Of a stretch of 64,000 bases of DNA, positions 43,854 to 51,751 are shown piece by piece. The position numbers were made by a program, and so were the translations under genes. The notes beneath the pieces were generated by a model that was given only the letters and a program-made list of their open reading frames with translations, did not search any database and was not told the DNA's origin. The first letter of the stretch is position 1; each line of letters starts with the position of its first letter. This stretch comes from Orlajensenia sp037404875 (lineage in GTDB: Bacteria; Actinomycetota; Actinomycetes; Actinomycetales; Microbacteriaceae): the NCBI RefSeq assembly GCF_037404875.1, contig NZ_JBBELO010000011.1:141382-205381 (forward strand). Reading direction: 5' to 3'.

Positions 43854-44254
43854 CGACATACCTGGTCGACAACAGCGTTTGGCAAAAGGCCGGTAGAAGT
43901 CCGGCGATCGCCCGTCGGCTCCGGGAGATTTCGTCGACTCACCTCATCATCACCTGTCCGCCCCAGGTTCTGGAATACTGCCATTCCGCCCGGACAACCG
44001 CCGAGTACTCCGATCTCCGAGCCGACATGGACGCACTGCTCCCGGCATGGGCGCACCCGACCGAACAGGATGCCTCAGACATCCAGCAGGCGCTCTGGGA
44101 CCAGGGTACGCCGCGTGCCGCTGGAGCCTTCGACTGCCTCATCGCCGCGTATGCGCTAGCCAATGACGCAGTCGTCCTCAACTCCGATCATGACTTCGGG
44201 CATATCGAGATGGCCACCAAAGGAACCGCTCGCCAGGAGTACATCGCGGAGTAA
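43850..44254 (+). CDS. vapC: Type II toxin, VapC PIN-domain ribonuclease
   Basis: 134 residues. The acidic PIN residues are present: Asp in YLVDNSVW (about residue 7), Glu in VLEYCHS (about 42), Asp in AFDCLIAAYAL (about 97) and Asp in LNSDHDFGHI (about 115). The family cuts RNA, often initiator tRNA or rRNA, when freed from VapB. The GTG start lies inside the vapB stop region, giving translational coupling with the antitoxin first. Confidence 0.9.
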   Translation: MTTYLVDNSVWQKAGRSPAIARRLREISSTHLIITCPPQVLEYCHSARTTAEYSDLRADMDALLPAWAHPTEQDASDIQQALWDQGTPRAAGAFDCLIAAYALANDAVVLNSDHDFGHIEMATKGTARQEYIAE

Positions 44255-44443
44255 GCGCTCCAGACCGGGATCGCCACCGTGCGGACGAGCGCAAGCGAGG
44301 ATCGCCTTGTGGGCTATTCCGTCCCGTCCTCGCCAGGAGTTCCGAAGGAGCGTCGGGCGGCCGCGGGGTGGGCTTCTCGGCGTAACCGGCTTCGTTCGTT
44401 CGCTAGCAGCCCAGCTCGTTGATCGCGAAGTTATGCTCTGACG

Positions 44444-44797
44444 ATGGGCATCTGGTTTCCTGCTGTCTCCATGTCTGCGGGAGAGCGGGTTTTGTACAAG
44501 AGTGCGGCGAACTCCTTACGGGGCTGGCGGACCATCGGCGGCCAGATCATCGTTACAGATCGGCGATTGATTTTCGTTCCCAATCGACTCGATGCCATGA
44601 CGGGTGCAAGTCGACGCGAGATTCCACTCCTCGGCATCCACCGTGTCAGCATCCACGCCCCCAGTGCCGAAGGAGTGAATAGGTGGGGCCTGGCGGCGTC
44701 GATTCGCCCCCGATTGGAGATCACGGATTCGACTGATTCACCACTGGTCGTAGCTGTCGCCAACCCCGACGGCCTGTACAGCTTGCTGCCGCACTGA
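44444..44797 (+). CDS. GRAM/PH-like small protein
   Basis: 117 residues. MSAGERVLYKSAANSLRGWR then GGQIIVTDRRLIFVPNRLDA is the beta-strand pattern of bacterial GRAM (PH-superfamily) domains, followed by EIPLLGIHRVSI. It has no signal peptide or membrane helix. It is probably a membrane- or lipid-associated soluble domain; its function is unknown. TATGCT (44432-44437) lies 6 nt before the ATG, so it is probably leaderless. Confidence 0.68.
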   Translation: MGIWFPAVSMSAGERVLYKSAANSLRGWRTIGGQIIVTDRRLIFVPNRLDAMTGASRREIPLLGIHRVSIHAPSAEGVNRWGLAASIRPRLEITDSTDSPLVVAVANPDGLYSLLPH

Positions 44798-44868
44798 GCA
44801 TTCCTGACCAAAGTGCCCCAGGCCCTATGGCCATCCCGATCCAGTCAGTGCCCGGATCGGCCAGTCTT

Positions 44869-45621
44869 TCAGCGGATGGTCCAGCCGCCGTCGACAACGA
44901 GGGTCTGGCCGGTGATCAGCGATGCCGCGGGAGAGCAGAGGAACAACACGGCCCCCGCGACCTCGCTCGGCACGCCGATCCGATGCAGTGCCGCGATCCG
45001 GTCGATGACGTCGGCGCGGAAGGCCGGGTCTGACAACGCTTCCGCCGTGCCATCCGTCTCGATGAACGTGGGGGCGACCGCATTGACGCGGATGCCCCGC
45101 TCACCCCACTCGATCGCATGACAGCGAGTCATATGCAGCATCGCCGCCTTCGCGATGCAGTACGAAGACTCTCCCGGCAGCGCGACGATGCCTGCTTGGG
45201 AGGCGACGTTCACGATCGCGCTCCCGGAGGGCATGGAGCGCGCGACGTGTTGTGAGAGGAACAGCGCCGAACGCACGTTGAGTGACCAGACCGCGTCGAA
45301 GTCCTCCTCCGTGACGTCGATGGCCGAGCCGACGATTCCGCCCCCGGCGTTGTTGACCAGGATGTCGAATGCACCATCCCGCGATGCCGTATCAATGGAC
45401 GACCGAGCATCGTCGAGCCGCGTGACATCAAGCGAAATAGATGACGCGGAACCCCCGTCCGCGCGAATCGCATCCACCGGCTCTTCCGCGCTTTCGGGAT
45501 CGCGCACGCCCAGAACGACGTGTGCCCCGGCGCCAGCCAACGCGGATGCGATCGCGCGGCCGAGACCGCGGTTGGCGCCTGTGACGAGAGCCCGCCGGCC
45601 CGCCAGATCGAAATACTCCAT
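44869..45621 (-). CDS. SDR-family oxidoreductase
   Basis: 250 residues, classical SDR. TGANRGLGRA is the cofactor motif (about residues 14-23), VNNAGGGIVG the NNAG segment, IVNVASQAG and YCIAKAA the catalytic Ser and Tyr-x3-Lys. LITGQTLVVDGGWTIR is the typical C-terminus. The close resemblance is to FabG-like and glucose dehydrogenase-like SDRs; the substrate is unknown. GGGAG precedes ATG 45621 by about 10 nt. It is convergent with the GRAM-like gene. Confidence 0.87.
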   Translation of the reverse strand: MEYFDLAGRRALVTGANRGLGRAIASALAGAGAHVVLGVRDPESAEEPVDAIRADGGSASSISLDVTRLDDARSSIDTASRDGAFDILVNNAGGGIVGSAIDVTEEDFDAVWSLNVRSALFLSQHVARSMPSGSAIVNVASQAGIVALPGESSYCIAKAAMLHMTRCHAIEWGERGIRVNAVAPTFIETDGTAEALSDPAFRADVIDRIAALHRIGVPSEVAGAVLFLCSPAASLITGQTLVVDGGWTIR

Positions 45622-46094
45622 GTCGCCCCACTCCCATCGGCCCGCAGCGAACCGACAGAGTGTTGGTTCACCTCTGGGTAGCCGCCCTCGTCGCGGACGC
45701 CTTGATACTTCGATATCGATACGGCTCCCGACGCTCACAATCTATCGCCGGTGTCGCGACAGGACCGGCGTGTCGCGCGACGGCCGACGATAGCCGGAAA
45801 ACGGCGAACTGTCACCGGAAGGAGATGAAAGGGGGATCCGCCTGCGACCGGGAGCCCTGACGGGTCGAAGTGATAGCAGGCTGACGACGAGATCACTTCC
45901 GCAGGACTGGTCCTCGTCCTGGTGCTCACGCCCATCAGCGTCACAGGCGCATCTGCTGCACCGGCTCCGACGAGCCCTGTTCGACCCGACACCGCAGATA
46001 CATTGCGAAGCCGCCTCGGCGCTTCTAGCATCGCCATGAGGGTGCCATTGTGATGTTCATCCTCGTTCGACGGCGATGAGTGGGGGACGAACCG
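45622..46094. other. Gene-free region upstream of the alcohol dehydrogenase
   Basis: No convincing gene is present. A short frame at 45877-46053 reads like a signal peptide (AGLVLVLVLTPISVTGASAA) but has no start codon and soon stops, so it may be the decayed beginning of a secreted protein. A TAGCAT box (46026-46031) is followed 4 nt later by a 5-codon ORF (ATG 46036), then an 8-codon ORF whose TGA is followed directly by the GTG at 46080, a possible mini-leader for adh. Confidence 0.4.
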
Positions 46095-47141
46095 ATGAAG
46101 GCGTTGCGGTACACCAAGGTTGGTTCGGCCCCGGAAGTCGTGGAGATAGACAAGCCGTCGCCGGGCCCGGGCGAGGTTCTGCTGCGAGTCACAGCCGCGG
46201 GCGTCTGCCATTCGGACGACTACATCATGAGTTTGCCCGAAGACGCGTATAGCGCCGCCAGCTACCCGCTTCCGCTCACTCTTGGCCATGAGGGGGCAGG
46301 CATCATCGAAGAATTCGGCGCCGGTGTGCGTACAGGACTCCAGGTCGGGGATGCCGTAGCCGTCTACGGGCCGTGGGGATGCGGTCACTGTCTCAACTGC
46401 TCGAAGGGGTGGGAGAACTACTGCACGAACGCGGCGGCCGAAGGCATACGGCCGCCCGGCCTCGGCAGCCAAGGCTCGATGGCCGAATACATGATCGTCG
46501 ACGACGTGCGCCACCTCGTCCCCCTGGGCAACTTGGACCCGGTCAAGAACGTCTCCCTCACTGATGCCGGTCTGACGCCGTATCACGCCATCAAGCGCAG
46601 CCTCCCGAAGCTCGGCGCAGGTAGCTACGCCGTCGTCATCGGCTCAGGGGGTTTGGGACATGTCGGCATTCAGATGCTCAAGGCACTGTCGGGGGCAACT
46701 GTGATCGTCCTCGATATCACCGACGAGAAGCTCGAACTGGCGAAACATGTCGGCGCCGATCTCACCCTGATCAGCGACGCTTCCGCCGCCGACAGGATCA
46801 GGCAGATCACCGATGGGCTCGGAGCGAGCGCGGTCTTCGACTTCGTCGGAGCGAACGCGACCATCGCAACGGCGACCGCCGTCGCCGCTATCGACTCGGA
46901 TGTCACCATCGTCGGCATCGGCGGAGGATCCGCGACAGTCGGGTTCGGCTCCATCGCCTTCGACGCGGCTGTTCGCGTACCCTACTGGGGTTCGCGAAGC
47001 GAGCTCATCGAGGTCTTCGAGCTCGCGAGGGCCGGGAAGATCGACGTCGAGGTGCAGGAGTACTCCCTCGACGACGCACCCAGGGCCTACCGGGACCTCC
47101 ACGCTGGAGGCATTCGCGGCAGAGCCGTCATCGTCCCCTAG
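46095..47141 (+). CDS. Zinc-dependent alcohol dehydrogenase (MDR family)
   Basis: 348 residues. The catalytic zinc ligands are Cys in AAGVCHSDD (about residue 38) and His-Glu in LTLGHEGAGIIEE (about 62). The four-Cys structural zinc lobe is complete in WGCGHCLNCSKGWENYC. The Rossmann motif is VIGSGGLGHVG (about 175). Residues fit NAD-dependent alcohol/aldehyde oxidoreductases of the AdhP/propanol-preferring type. ATG 46095 has GGGGGA 7-8 nt upstream; GTG 46080 is an in-frame alternative. Confidence 0.88.
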   Translation: MKALRYTKVGSAPEVVEIDKPSPGPGEVLLRVTAAGVCHSDDYIMSLPEDAYSAASYPLPLTLGHEGAGIIEEFGAGVRTGLQVGDAVAVYGPWGCGHCLNCSKGWENYCTNAAAEGIRPPGLGSQGSMAEYMIVDDVRHLVPLGNLDPVKNVSLTDAGLTPYHAIKRSLPKLGAGSYAVVIGSGGLGHVGIQMLKALSGATVIVLDITDEKLELAKHVGADLTLISDASAADRIRQITDGLGASAVFDFVGANATIATATAVAAIDSDVTIVGIGGGSATVGFGSIAFDAAVRVPYWGSRSELIEVFELARAGKIDVEVQEYSLDDAPRAYRDLHAGGIRGRAVIVP

Positions 47142-47196
47142 TTACGACAAGATCGTGCCCGGCCTCACGTGGTCTCCCACCCGGTAGCCTCTTCGA

Positions 47197-47322
47197 ATGA
47201 GCTTGGATGCGAGCGACGAGGAAGGCGGGGTCAGGCAAATGCGCCGCGAGGTCTTCCCGTGGAACCATTTCAGCCAGGCGGCAACATCGCTCGCCCGTGC
47301 AGCTGGGGGTGATGCCGCGTGA
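47197..47322 (+). CDS. 41-residue leaderless ORF coupled to the S51-like gene
   Basis: ATG 47197 follows a TAGCCT -10 box (47185-47190) by exactly 6 nt, the same spacing as other leaderless genes here. The product is short and acidic, then basic (MSLDASDEEGGVRQMRREVF and on). Its TGA overlaps the GTG of the next gene (GTGA). It is either a real small protein or a leader peptide whose translation delivers ribosomes to the downstream gene. I know no family for it. Confidence 0.5.
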   Translation: MSLDASDEEGGVRQMRREVFPWNHFSQAATSLARAAGGDAA

Positions 47323-48053
47323 GCGTGCACCTCATCGGCGGCGGCGCGACGACGAAGGCGGATGCCCCGCTCCACGCGCCGTTCGTCGCCGAAGCGGTGC
47401 TGCGAGCGGGCGAAGTGGGCCGCACCCGGCCGCGCATCGCCGTGATCTCGCTGCATCCCGAGGCCGAGGAGAAGGCGGCGGCGCTCGGCGACCTTCTGGC
47501 CGAGGCGGCAGCAGGGTCCGCGGTCGAGATGCACCTGACCGCGGGCGGGCCCGGAGAGCCGATCGGTCCCGATGCGCTCGCCGACGTCGACGGCATCGCG
47601 GTCGGAGGCGGCATCGTCGAGGATGTGCGCGCCGGGCTCGAGCCGGTGTTCGGCGAGTTGCGCCGGCTGGTCGCCGACGGCGTTCCCTACCTCGGCGTTT
47701 CGGCCGGCGCGATGATCGCGGCGGAGGGTTCGTTCGGGAGCGGTTCGCGCATCGGCGGCGTGGTCGTCTCACCGGAGGACCCCGACGACCCCGACGACCC
47801 CGACGATGAGCTGGAGATCGAGGTGGGCATCGGCCTCGTCGACGTGGCCATCGAGGTACACGTGGCTCAGCGGGGCATGCTGTCCCGACTGGTCGCCGCC
47901 GTGGAATCCGGACTCGTCGCGGGCGGGCTCGGCATCGACGAGCGCACGGCTCTGATCGTGGGCGACGGCGAGCTGCGCGTTGAGGGCAGTGGCAACGTCT
48001 GGCGGGTGCTGCGGACCGAGGGCGGTGTGCTGGTCTCGACGATCGGCACGTGA
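47319..48053 (+). CDS. Peptidase S51 (dipeptidase E / cyanophycinase-like) protein
   Basis: 244 residues. The class I glutamine amidotransferase-like fold is seen from GGGIVEDVRAGLEPVFGELR and the nucleophile elbow LGVSAGAMIAAE (Ser at about residue 128), as in cyanophycinase and dipeptidase E. Between the elbow and the last domain is an acidic run SPEDPDDPDDPDDELEIE coded by a 9-bp tandem repeat. The substrate is unknown. The GTG start overlaps the preceding small ORF's stop. Confidence 0.75.
   Translation: MSVHLIGGGATTKADAPLHAPFVAEAVLRAGEVGRTRPRIAVISLHPEAEEKAAALGDLLAEAAAGSAVEMHLTAGGPGEPIGPDALADVDGIAVGGGIVEDVRAGLEPVFGELRRLVADGVPYLGVSAGAMIAAEGSFGSGSRIGGVVVSPEDPDDPDDPDDELEIEVGIGLVDVAIEVHVAQRGMLSRLVAAVESGLVAGGLGIDERTALIVGDGELRVEGSGNVWRVLRTEGGVLVSTIGT
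47779..47806 (+). repeat. 9-bp tandem repeat inside the S51-like gene
   Basis: GACCCCGAC-type units repeat three times in frame, coding (Asp-Pro-Asp)n. Gain or loss of a unit would keep the frame and change only the length of an acidic loop. Confidence 0.7.
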
Positions 48054-48097
48054 TAGCGCCTCGAATTCGCTTCTCCCGAAGGGACTAGCCTCGACGT

Positions 48098-49015
48098 GTG
48101 CCGATGCACGCTGACGAGGTGCCGATGGATGAGGGCACCGCACGACGACTGATCGATGCACAGTTCCCCGAGTGGCGGCAGAAGCCCGTTCGTCGCCTCG
48201 CGACGGCGGGAACCGTCAATGCCATCGTGCGGATCGGAGACGATCTCACCGCCAAGTTCCCATTGCGCCGGTGCGAGCCCGGCTCGGTGAGGGCTCAACT
48301 CCTGCACGAAATCGAAGCGATGCGCGAACTCGCCGTCTGCTGTCCCTTTCCGGTCCCCCTCGCAGTGGCGATCGGTGAGCCGGGAGACGGCTACCCGCTT
48401 CCGTGGTCGGTGCAGACCTGGCTGCACGGAGAGGTCGCCTCACCACACAGCCACGAGAGCTCTGCGGCCTTCGCCCGTGACCTGGTGATGCTGATCCAGT
48501 CACTGCGCTCGGCCGACACCCGCGGGAGATCGTTCGAAGGTCCGGGGCGCGGTGGGGATCTCACCGACTCCGATGAGTGGATGAACGTGTGCCTGAGGGA
48601 AAGCCTCGGCCTGCTGCCGGTCGATCGGCTCCGTCAGGCGTGGAGTCGGTTGCGCACGTTGCCGGCTCCGGGCCCCGACGTGATGAGTCACCGCGATCTC
48701 ATACCGGGGAACGTGCTCGTCGAGGGCGAGCACATCATCGGAATCCTCGACGGCGGCGGATTCGGTCCCGCCGATCCCGCACTCGATCTGGTGGCCGGGT
48801 GGCACCTGCTCGACACCGATCGCCGCGCACTGCTCCGCGCAGCGCTCAGCTGCGGCGACCTCGAGTGGTACCGCGGCGCGGCGTGGGCCTTCCAACAGGC
48901 GATGGGTCTCGTGTGGTACTACCGAGAGTCGAATCCGGTGATGAGCGCCCTCGGCCGAACCACCCTCACGCGCATCCTCGACGACCCGGAACTGTCGGAG
49001 CTGATCGAGGCATGA
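48098..49015 (+). CDS. Aminoglycoside phosphotransferase-like kinase
   Basis: 305 residues with the APH/choline-kinase fold. An N-lobe nucleotide fold is followed by VQTWLHGEVAS, the Brenner motif SHRDLIPGNVLVEG (HxDxxxxN, about residue 199) and the metal site IGILDGGGFGPADPALDLVAG, where the usual aromatic after Asp is replaced by Gly. That site is acceptable but uncommon. It may phosphorylate an antibiotic or a natural sugar or alcohol. TAGCCT (48086-48091) lies 6 nt before the GTG (leaderless). Confidence 0.8.
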   Translation: MPMHADEVPMDEGTARRLIDAQFPEWRQKPVRRLATAGTVNAIVRIGDDLTAKFPLRRCEPGSVRAQLLHEIEAMRELAVCCPFPVPLAVAIGEPGDGYPLPWSVQTWLHGEVASPHSHESSAAFARDLVMLIQSLRSADTRGRSFEGPGRGGDLTDSDEWMNVCLRESLGLLPVDRLRQAWSRLRTLPAPGPDVMSHRDLIPGNVLVEGEHIIGILDGGGFGPADPALDLVAGWHLLDTDRRALLRAALSCGDLEWYRGAAWAFQQAMGLVWYYRESNPVMSALGRTTLTRILDDPELSELIEA

Positions 49016-49073
49016 CCGTGCTCCTCGTCGGCAGCGGCGTCGGGGCGATCGTCGCCCGGATCGGCTTCCCCGC

Positions 49074-49484
49074 TCAGTTGATGATCTCGCCCCGCTCGTC
49101 CGCGCGCAGTACTGCCAAGCGCTCGTGCCATTCCTGAAGCGCCTCGGCCGTCAGTCGTGTCCAGTCGTTGACCTCGCCCACCACCCGCAGCGGAGCCGTG
49201 CTGCGATAGGACCGGGTCGGGTTGCCGGGGAACTTCTTGTCGGTCACGTTCGGGTCGTCCTCGAATGCGCCGGTCGGCTCCACGCGATAGACCCGCGGGA
49301 TGCCGTCGCCCGCCGCCAGTTCGGCGGCCAGCCCCGCACCGTTCGTCAGAGCGGTGAAGTAGATGTGGTTCATCACGATCTCGGGGCGGTAGTTCGACCG
49401 GAATCCCGGTGTGAGCAGGTCGCCCTCACGCAGATCGGCTTTCGTGCCGTGAAAGAAGGGACCCTCATCCTGCGCCTGAATCAC
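49074..49484 (-). CDS. arr: Rifampin ADP-ribosyltransferase
   Basis: 136 residues, the exact size of Arr enzymes. The N-terminus has PFFHGTKADLREGDLLTPGF and the core DDPNVTDKKFPGNPTRSYRS, followed by PLRVVGEVNDW, all hallmarks of Arr. These enzymes transfer ADP-ribose from NAD+ to the rifamycin C23 hydroxyl and give resistance. The GTG start has no Shine-Dalgarno site but has TAGGCT (49491-49496 on the minus strand) 6 nt upstream. It stands alone between the APH-like kinase and mazF. Confidence 0.92.
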   Translation of the reverse strand: MIQAQDEGPFFHGTKADLREGDLLTPGFRSNYRPEIVMNHIYFTALTNGAGLAAELAAGDGIPRVYRVEPTGAFEDDPNVTDKKFPGNPTRSYRSTAPLRVVGEVNDWTRLTAEALQEWHERLAVLRADERGEIIN

Positions 49485-49570
49485 GCAGACAGCCTAAGCG
49501 AAAGCGCTCGCGAACGCCCCGCGTGCGCCAGCACCCGCCTGAGGCGAGCCTCCGCCGGTCGCTGACGCGC

Positions 49571-49915
49571 TCAGATACCCAGGACCAGGCGAACGCCGTC
49601 GGCGATCTTCGAGAGGATGAAATTCGGAGCGTGCCCCACGGGAAAAGGCTCGACGAACTCCCGGCTGACGGGACCGAGTTGCGACACGACGGCAACGGAG
49701 TCCTTGCCGAGTCCGGATGCGTCGACGGGCACAAGCACGTTGCCGGGGAAGGCTTCGAGCGCGAGATTCGAGGTCAACGGAACCACCAGCACCGTGGCGA
49801 TCTCCGTGGCGAGCAGCCAATCCTCTTGGAGAACGAGTGCTGGACGGCGTTTGGCCGGCTCGGATCCACGCGGTGAACCGAAGTCGACCCACACGACATC
49901 GCCGTGCGATATCAC
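49571..49915 (-). CDS. mazF: Type II toxin, MazF/PemK endoribonuclease
   Basis: 114 residues. The family opens with ISHGDVVWVDFGSPRGSEP and AKRRPALVLQED, holds the strand VLVVPLTSNLA, and ends with SREFVEPFPVGHAPNFILSK; the conserved Arg (RRPAL) and Thr/Ser (PLTSN) residues needed for RNA cutting are there. It cuts single-stranded RNA at short sites when free. It overlaps mazE by 4 nt and would be made only after the antitoxin. Confidence 0.9.
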   Translation of the reverse strand: MISHGDVVWVDFGSPRGSEPAKRRPALVLQEDWLLATEIATVLVVPLTSNLALEAFPGNVLVPVDASGLGKDSVAVVSQLGPVSREFVEPFPVGHAPNFILSKIADGVRLVLGI

Positions 49916-50157
49916 CAGTCCGTACCCTCGAGCACGGTGCGCTCCGATTCCTCGAGGAATGGGCTCTCCGCCGATGGTTGTCCGACACGAGCGATGACCG
50001 CGTTTGCGAGGGCGGTCAGTTCGGCTTCGCCTTCCAGCTCTTCGACGAGTCGATTACCGGCCCGACGATAGAACTCCGATCGATTCATTCCGTGCCGCGC
50101 CGCCACCCGCTCGAAGCGTTCGAAGTCGCCGTCGGGAATCGAGATCGCGGTCTTCAT
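49912..50157 (-). CDS. mazE: Type II antitoxin, MazE-like ribbon-helix-helix protein
   Basis: 81 residues. MKTAISIPDGDFERFERVAA and GMNRSEFYRRAGNRLVEEL are the strand-helix-helix of an RHH repressor; the C-terminus (FLEESERTVLEGTDW) is acidic and would bind MazF. The ATG lacks a ribosome site: a consensus TATACT (50165-50170, minus strand) lies 7 nt upstream and within a perfect palindrome, so it is probably leaderless and autorepressed. Confidence 0.88.
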   Translation of the reverse strand: MKTAISIPDGDFERFERVAARHGMNRSEFYRRAGNRLVEELEGEAELTALANAVIARVGQPSAESPFLEESERTVLEGTDW

Positions 50158-50163
50158 GGGAGC

Positions 50164-50183
50164 GAGTATAACTGGTTATACTC
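50164..50183. promoter_or_regulatory. mazEF operator
   Basis: GAGTATAAC-TG-GTTATACTC is a perfect 9+9 palindrome with a 2-bp centre. Its left arm contains the TATACT -10 of mazE (minus strand), so bound MazE-MazF would block RNA polymerase. Confidence 0.8.
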
Positions 50184-50245
50184 CTGGCCGCCCCGGGCAG
50201 GCCACAGTGTGCGGTCACCGCATCGGAAGGCGGGCCTGACAGTCG

Positions 50246-51751
50246 TCAGCGCTGGCGCTTCTCGCGCACGCGCATGTTGAGCACGATCGGCGAACCCTCG
50301 AAGCCGTAGATCTCGCGCAGCCTGCGCTGGATGTACCGGCGGTAACCCGGGTCGAGGAATCCGGTCGTGAAGAGCACGAATGTCGGCGGCCGGCTCGCGG
50401 CCTGGGTGCCGAAGAGGATGCGCGGCTGCTTTCCGCCGCGCACCGGGTGCGGGTGCGCCGCCGTCAGCTCGGCGAGGAAGGCGTTGAACTTGCCCGTCGG
50501 GATGCGGGTGTCCCACGACTCGAGGGCGGTCTCGAGTGCCGGCACGAGCTTCTCGATGTGGCGACCGGTGCGCGCGGAGATGTTGACCCGCGGCGCCCAC
50601 GACACGTGGGCGAGGTCCTGCTCGATCTCACGCTCGAGGTAGCGGCGGCGCTCGTCGTCGAGCAGGTCCCACTTGTTGAAGGCGAGCACCAGAGCACGGC
50701 CCGACTCGAGCACGAGGTCGATGATGCGCACGTCCTGCTCGGAGATGGGCTGGCTGACATCGAGCAGCACGACGGCCACTTCCGCCTTCTCGAGCGCGGC
50801 CGCGGTGCGCAGCGAGGCGTAGAAGTCGGCGCCCTGCTGCAGGTGCACGCGGCGACGGATGCCGGCGGTGTCGACGAAGCGCCATACTTTTCCACCGAGC
50901 TCGACCTGCTCATCGACGGGGTCACGCGTCGTTCCGGCGAGTTCGTTGACGACGACGCGCTCCTCGCCGATGGACTTGTTGAGCAGGCTCGACTTGCCCA
51001 CGTTCGGTCGGCCGAGGATGGCGACCCGACGGGGTCCGCCGATCTCGTCCTTCGCGACGGCCGAGACCTCGGGAAGAACCTTCAGCACCTCGTCGAGCAG
51101 GTCGGCGACCCCGCGGCCGTGGATGGCGGAGACGGGATGCGGTTCGCCGAGTCCGAGGTTCCAGAGCGCGGCTGCTTCGGGCTCCTGACGGGCGTCGTCG
51201 ATCTTGTTGGCGACGAGGAAGACCGGCCTTCCTGCGCGGCGCAGCAGGCGCACCACCTGCTCGTCCGTCGACGTGGCGCCCACCATGGCATCCACGACGA
51301 AGAGCACCACGTCGCTGAGGTCGATCGCGACCTCGGCCTGCGCGGCGACGGAGGCGTCGATGCCGCGGGCATCGGGCTCCCAGCCGCCGGTGTCGACGAC
51401 GGTGAAGCGGCGATCGTTCCACTCGCCCTTGTACGAGACCCGGTCACGGGTCACGCCGGGGGTGTCTTCGACGACCGCTTCGCGGCGGCCGAGGATGCGG
51501 TTCACGAGGGCCGACTTGCCCACGTTGGGTCGTCCGACGATCGCGATGACGGGAAGCGCGGGAAGGTACTGGATGGCGTCGGGGTCTTCGGTGACCGTGT
51601 CGAGAACCTCGAAGTCCTCGTCTTCCAGCGCGTAGTCGTCGAGCCCGCGGCGCAACGCCGTCGCACGCTGGTGAGCGTCGTCGTCGGCGATCTCGGCCAG
51701 GTTCGCGGCGAGGGAGTCCTCGGCGTCGTAGTCGTCGTTCTCGGTGCTCAT
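50246..51751 (-). CDS. der: Ribosome assembly GTPase Der (EngA)
   Basis: Two tandem GTPase domains followed by a KH-like domain; needed for 50S maturation. 501 residues. G1 motifs are VGRPNVGKSALVNRIL (about residue 71) and LGRPNVGKSSLLNKSI (about 250); each domain has DT.G (VDTGGWE, VDTAGIRR) and NKxD (VANKIDD, AFNKWD). About 60 acidic N-terminal residues precede domain 1, as usual in actinobacteria. The start overlaps the cmk stop (ATGA). Confidence 0.97.
   Translation of the reverse strand: MSTENDDYDAEDSLAANLAEIADDDAHQRATALRRGLDDYALEDEDFEVLDTVTEDPDAIQYLPALPVIAIVGRPNVGKSALVNRILGRREAVVEDTPGVTRDRVSYKGEWNDRRFTVVDTGGWEPDARGIDASVAAQAEVAIDLSDVVLFVVDAMVGATSTDEQVVRLLRRAGRPVFLVANKIDDARQEPEAAALWNLGLGEPHPVSAIHGRGVADLLDEVLKVLPEVSAVAKDEIGGPRRVAILGRPNVGKSSLLNKSIGEERVVVNELAGTTRDPVDEQVELGGKVWRFVDTAGIRRRVHLQQGADFYASLRTAAALEKAEVAVVLLDVSQPISEQDVRIIDLVLESGRALVLAFNKWDLLDDERRRYLEREIEQDLAHVSWAPRVNISARTGRHIEKLVPALETALESWDTRIPTGKFNAFLAELTAAHPHPVRGGKQPRILFGTQAASRPPTFVLFTTGFLDPGYRRYIQRRLREIYGFEGSPIVLNMRVREKRQR

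Noticed and set aside
44228..44341. CTCGCCAGGAGT direct repeat flanking 90 bp after vapC, as a possible att or target duplication
   Set aside because: It is only 12 bp, one copy is inside vapC, and no integrase or transposase is near.
45735..46586. 283-codon minus-strand frame over the adh upstream region
   Set aside because: It overlaps adh in antisense and has no recognisable domain or ribosome site.
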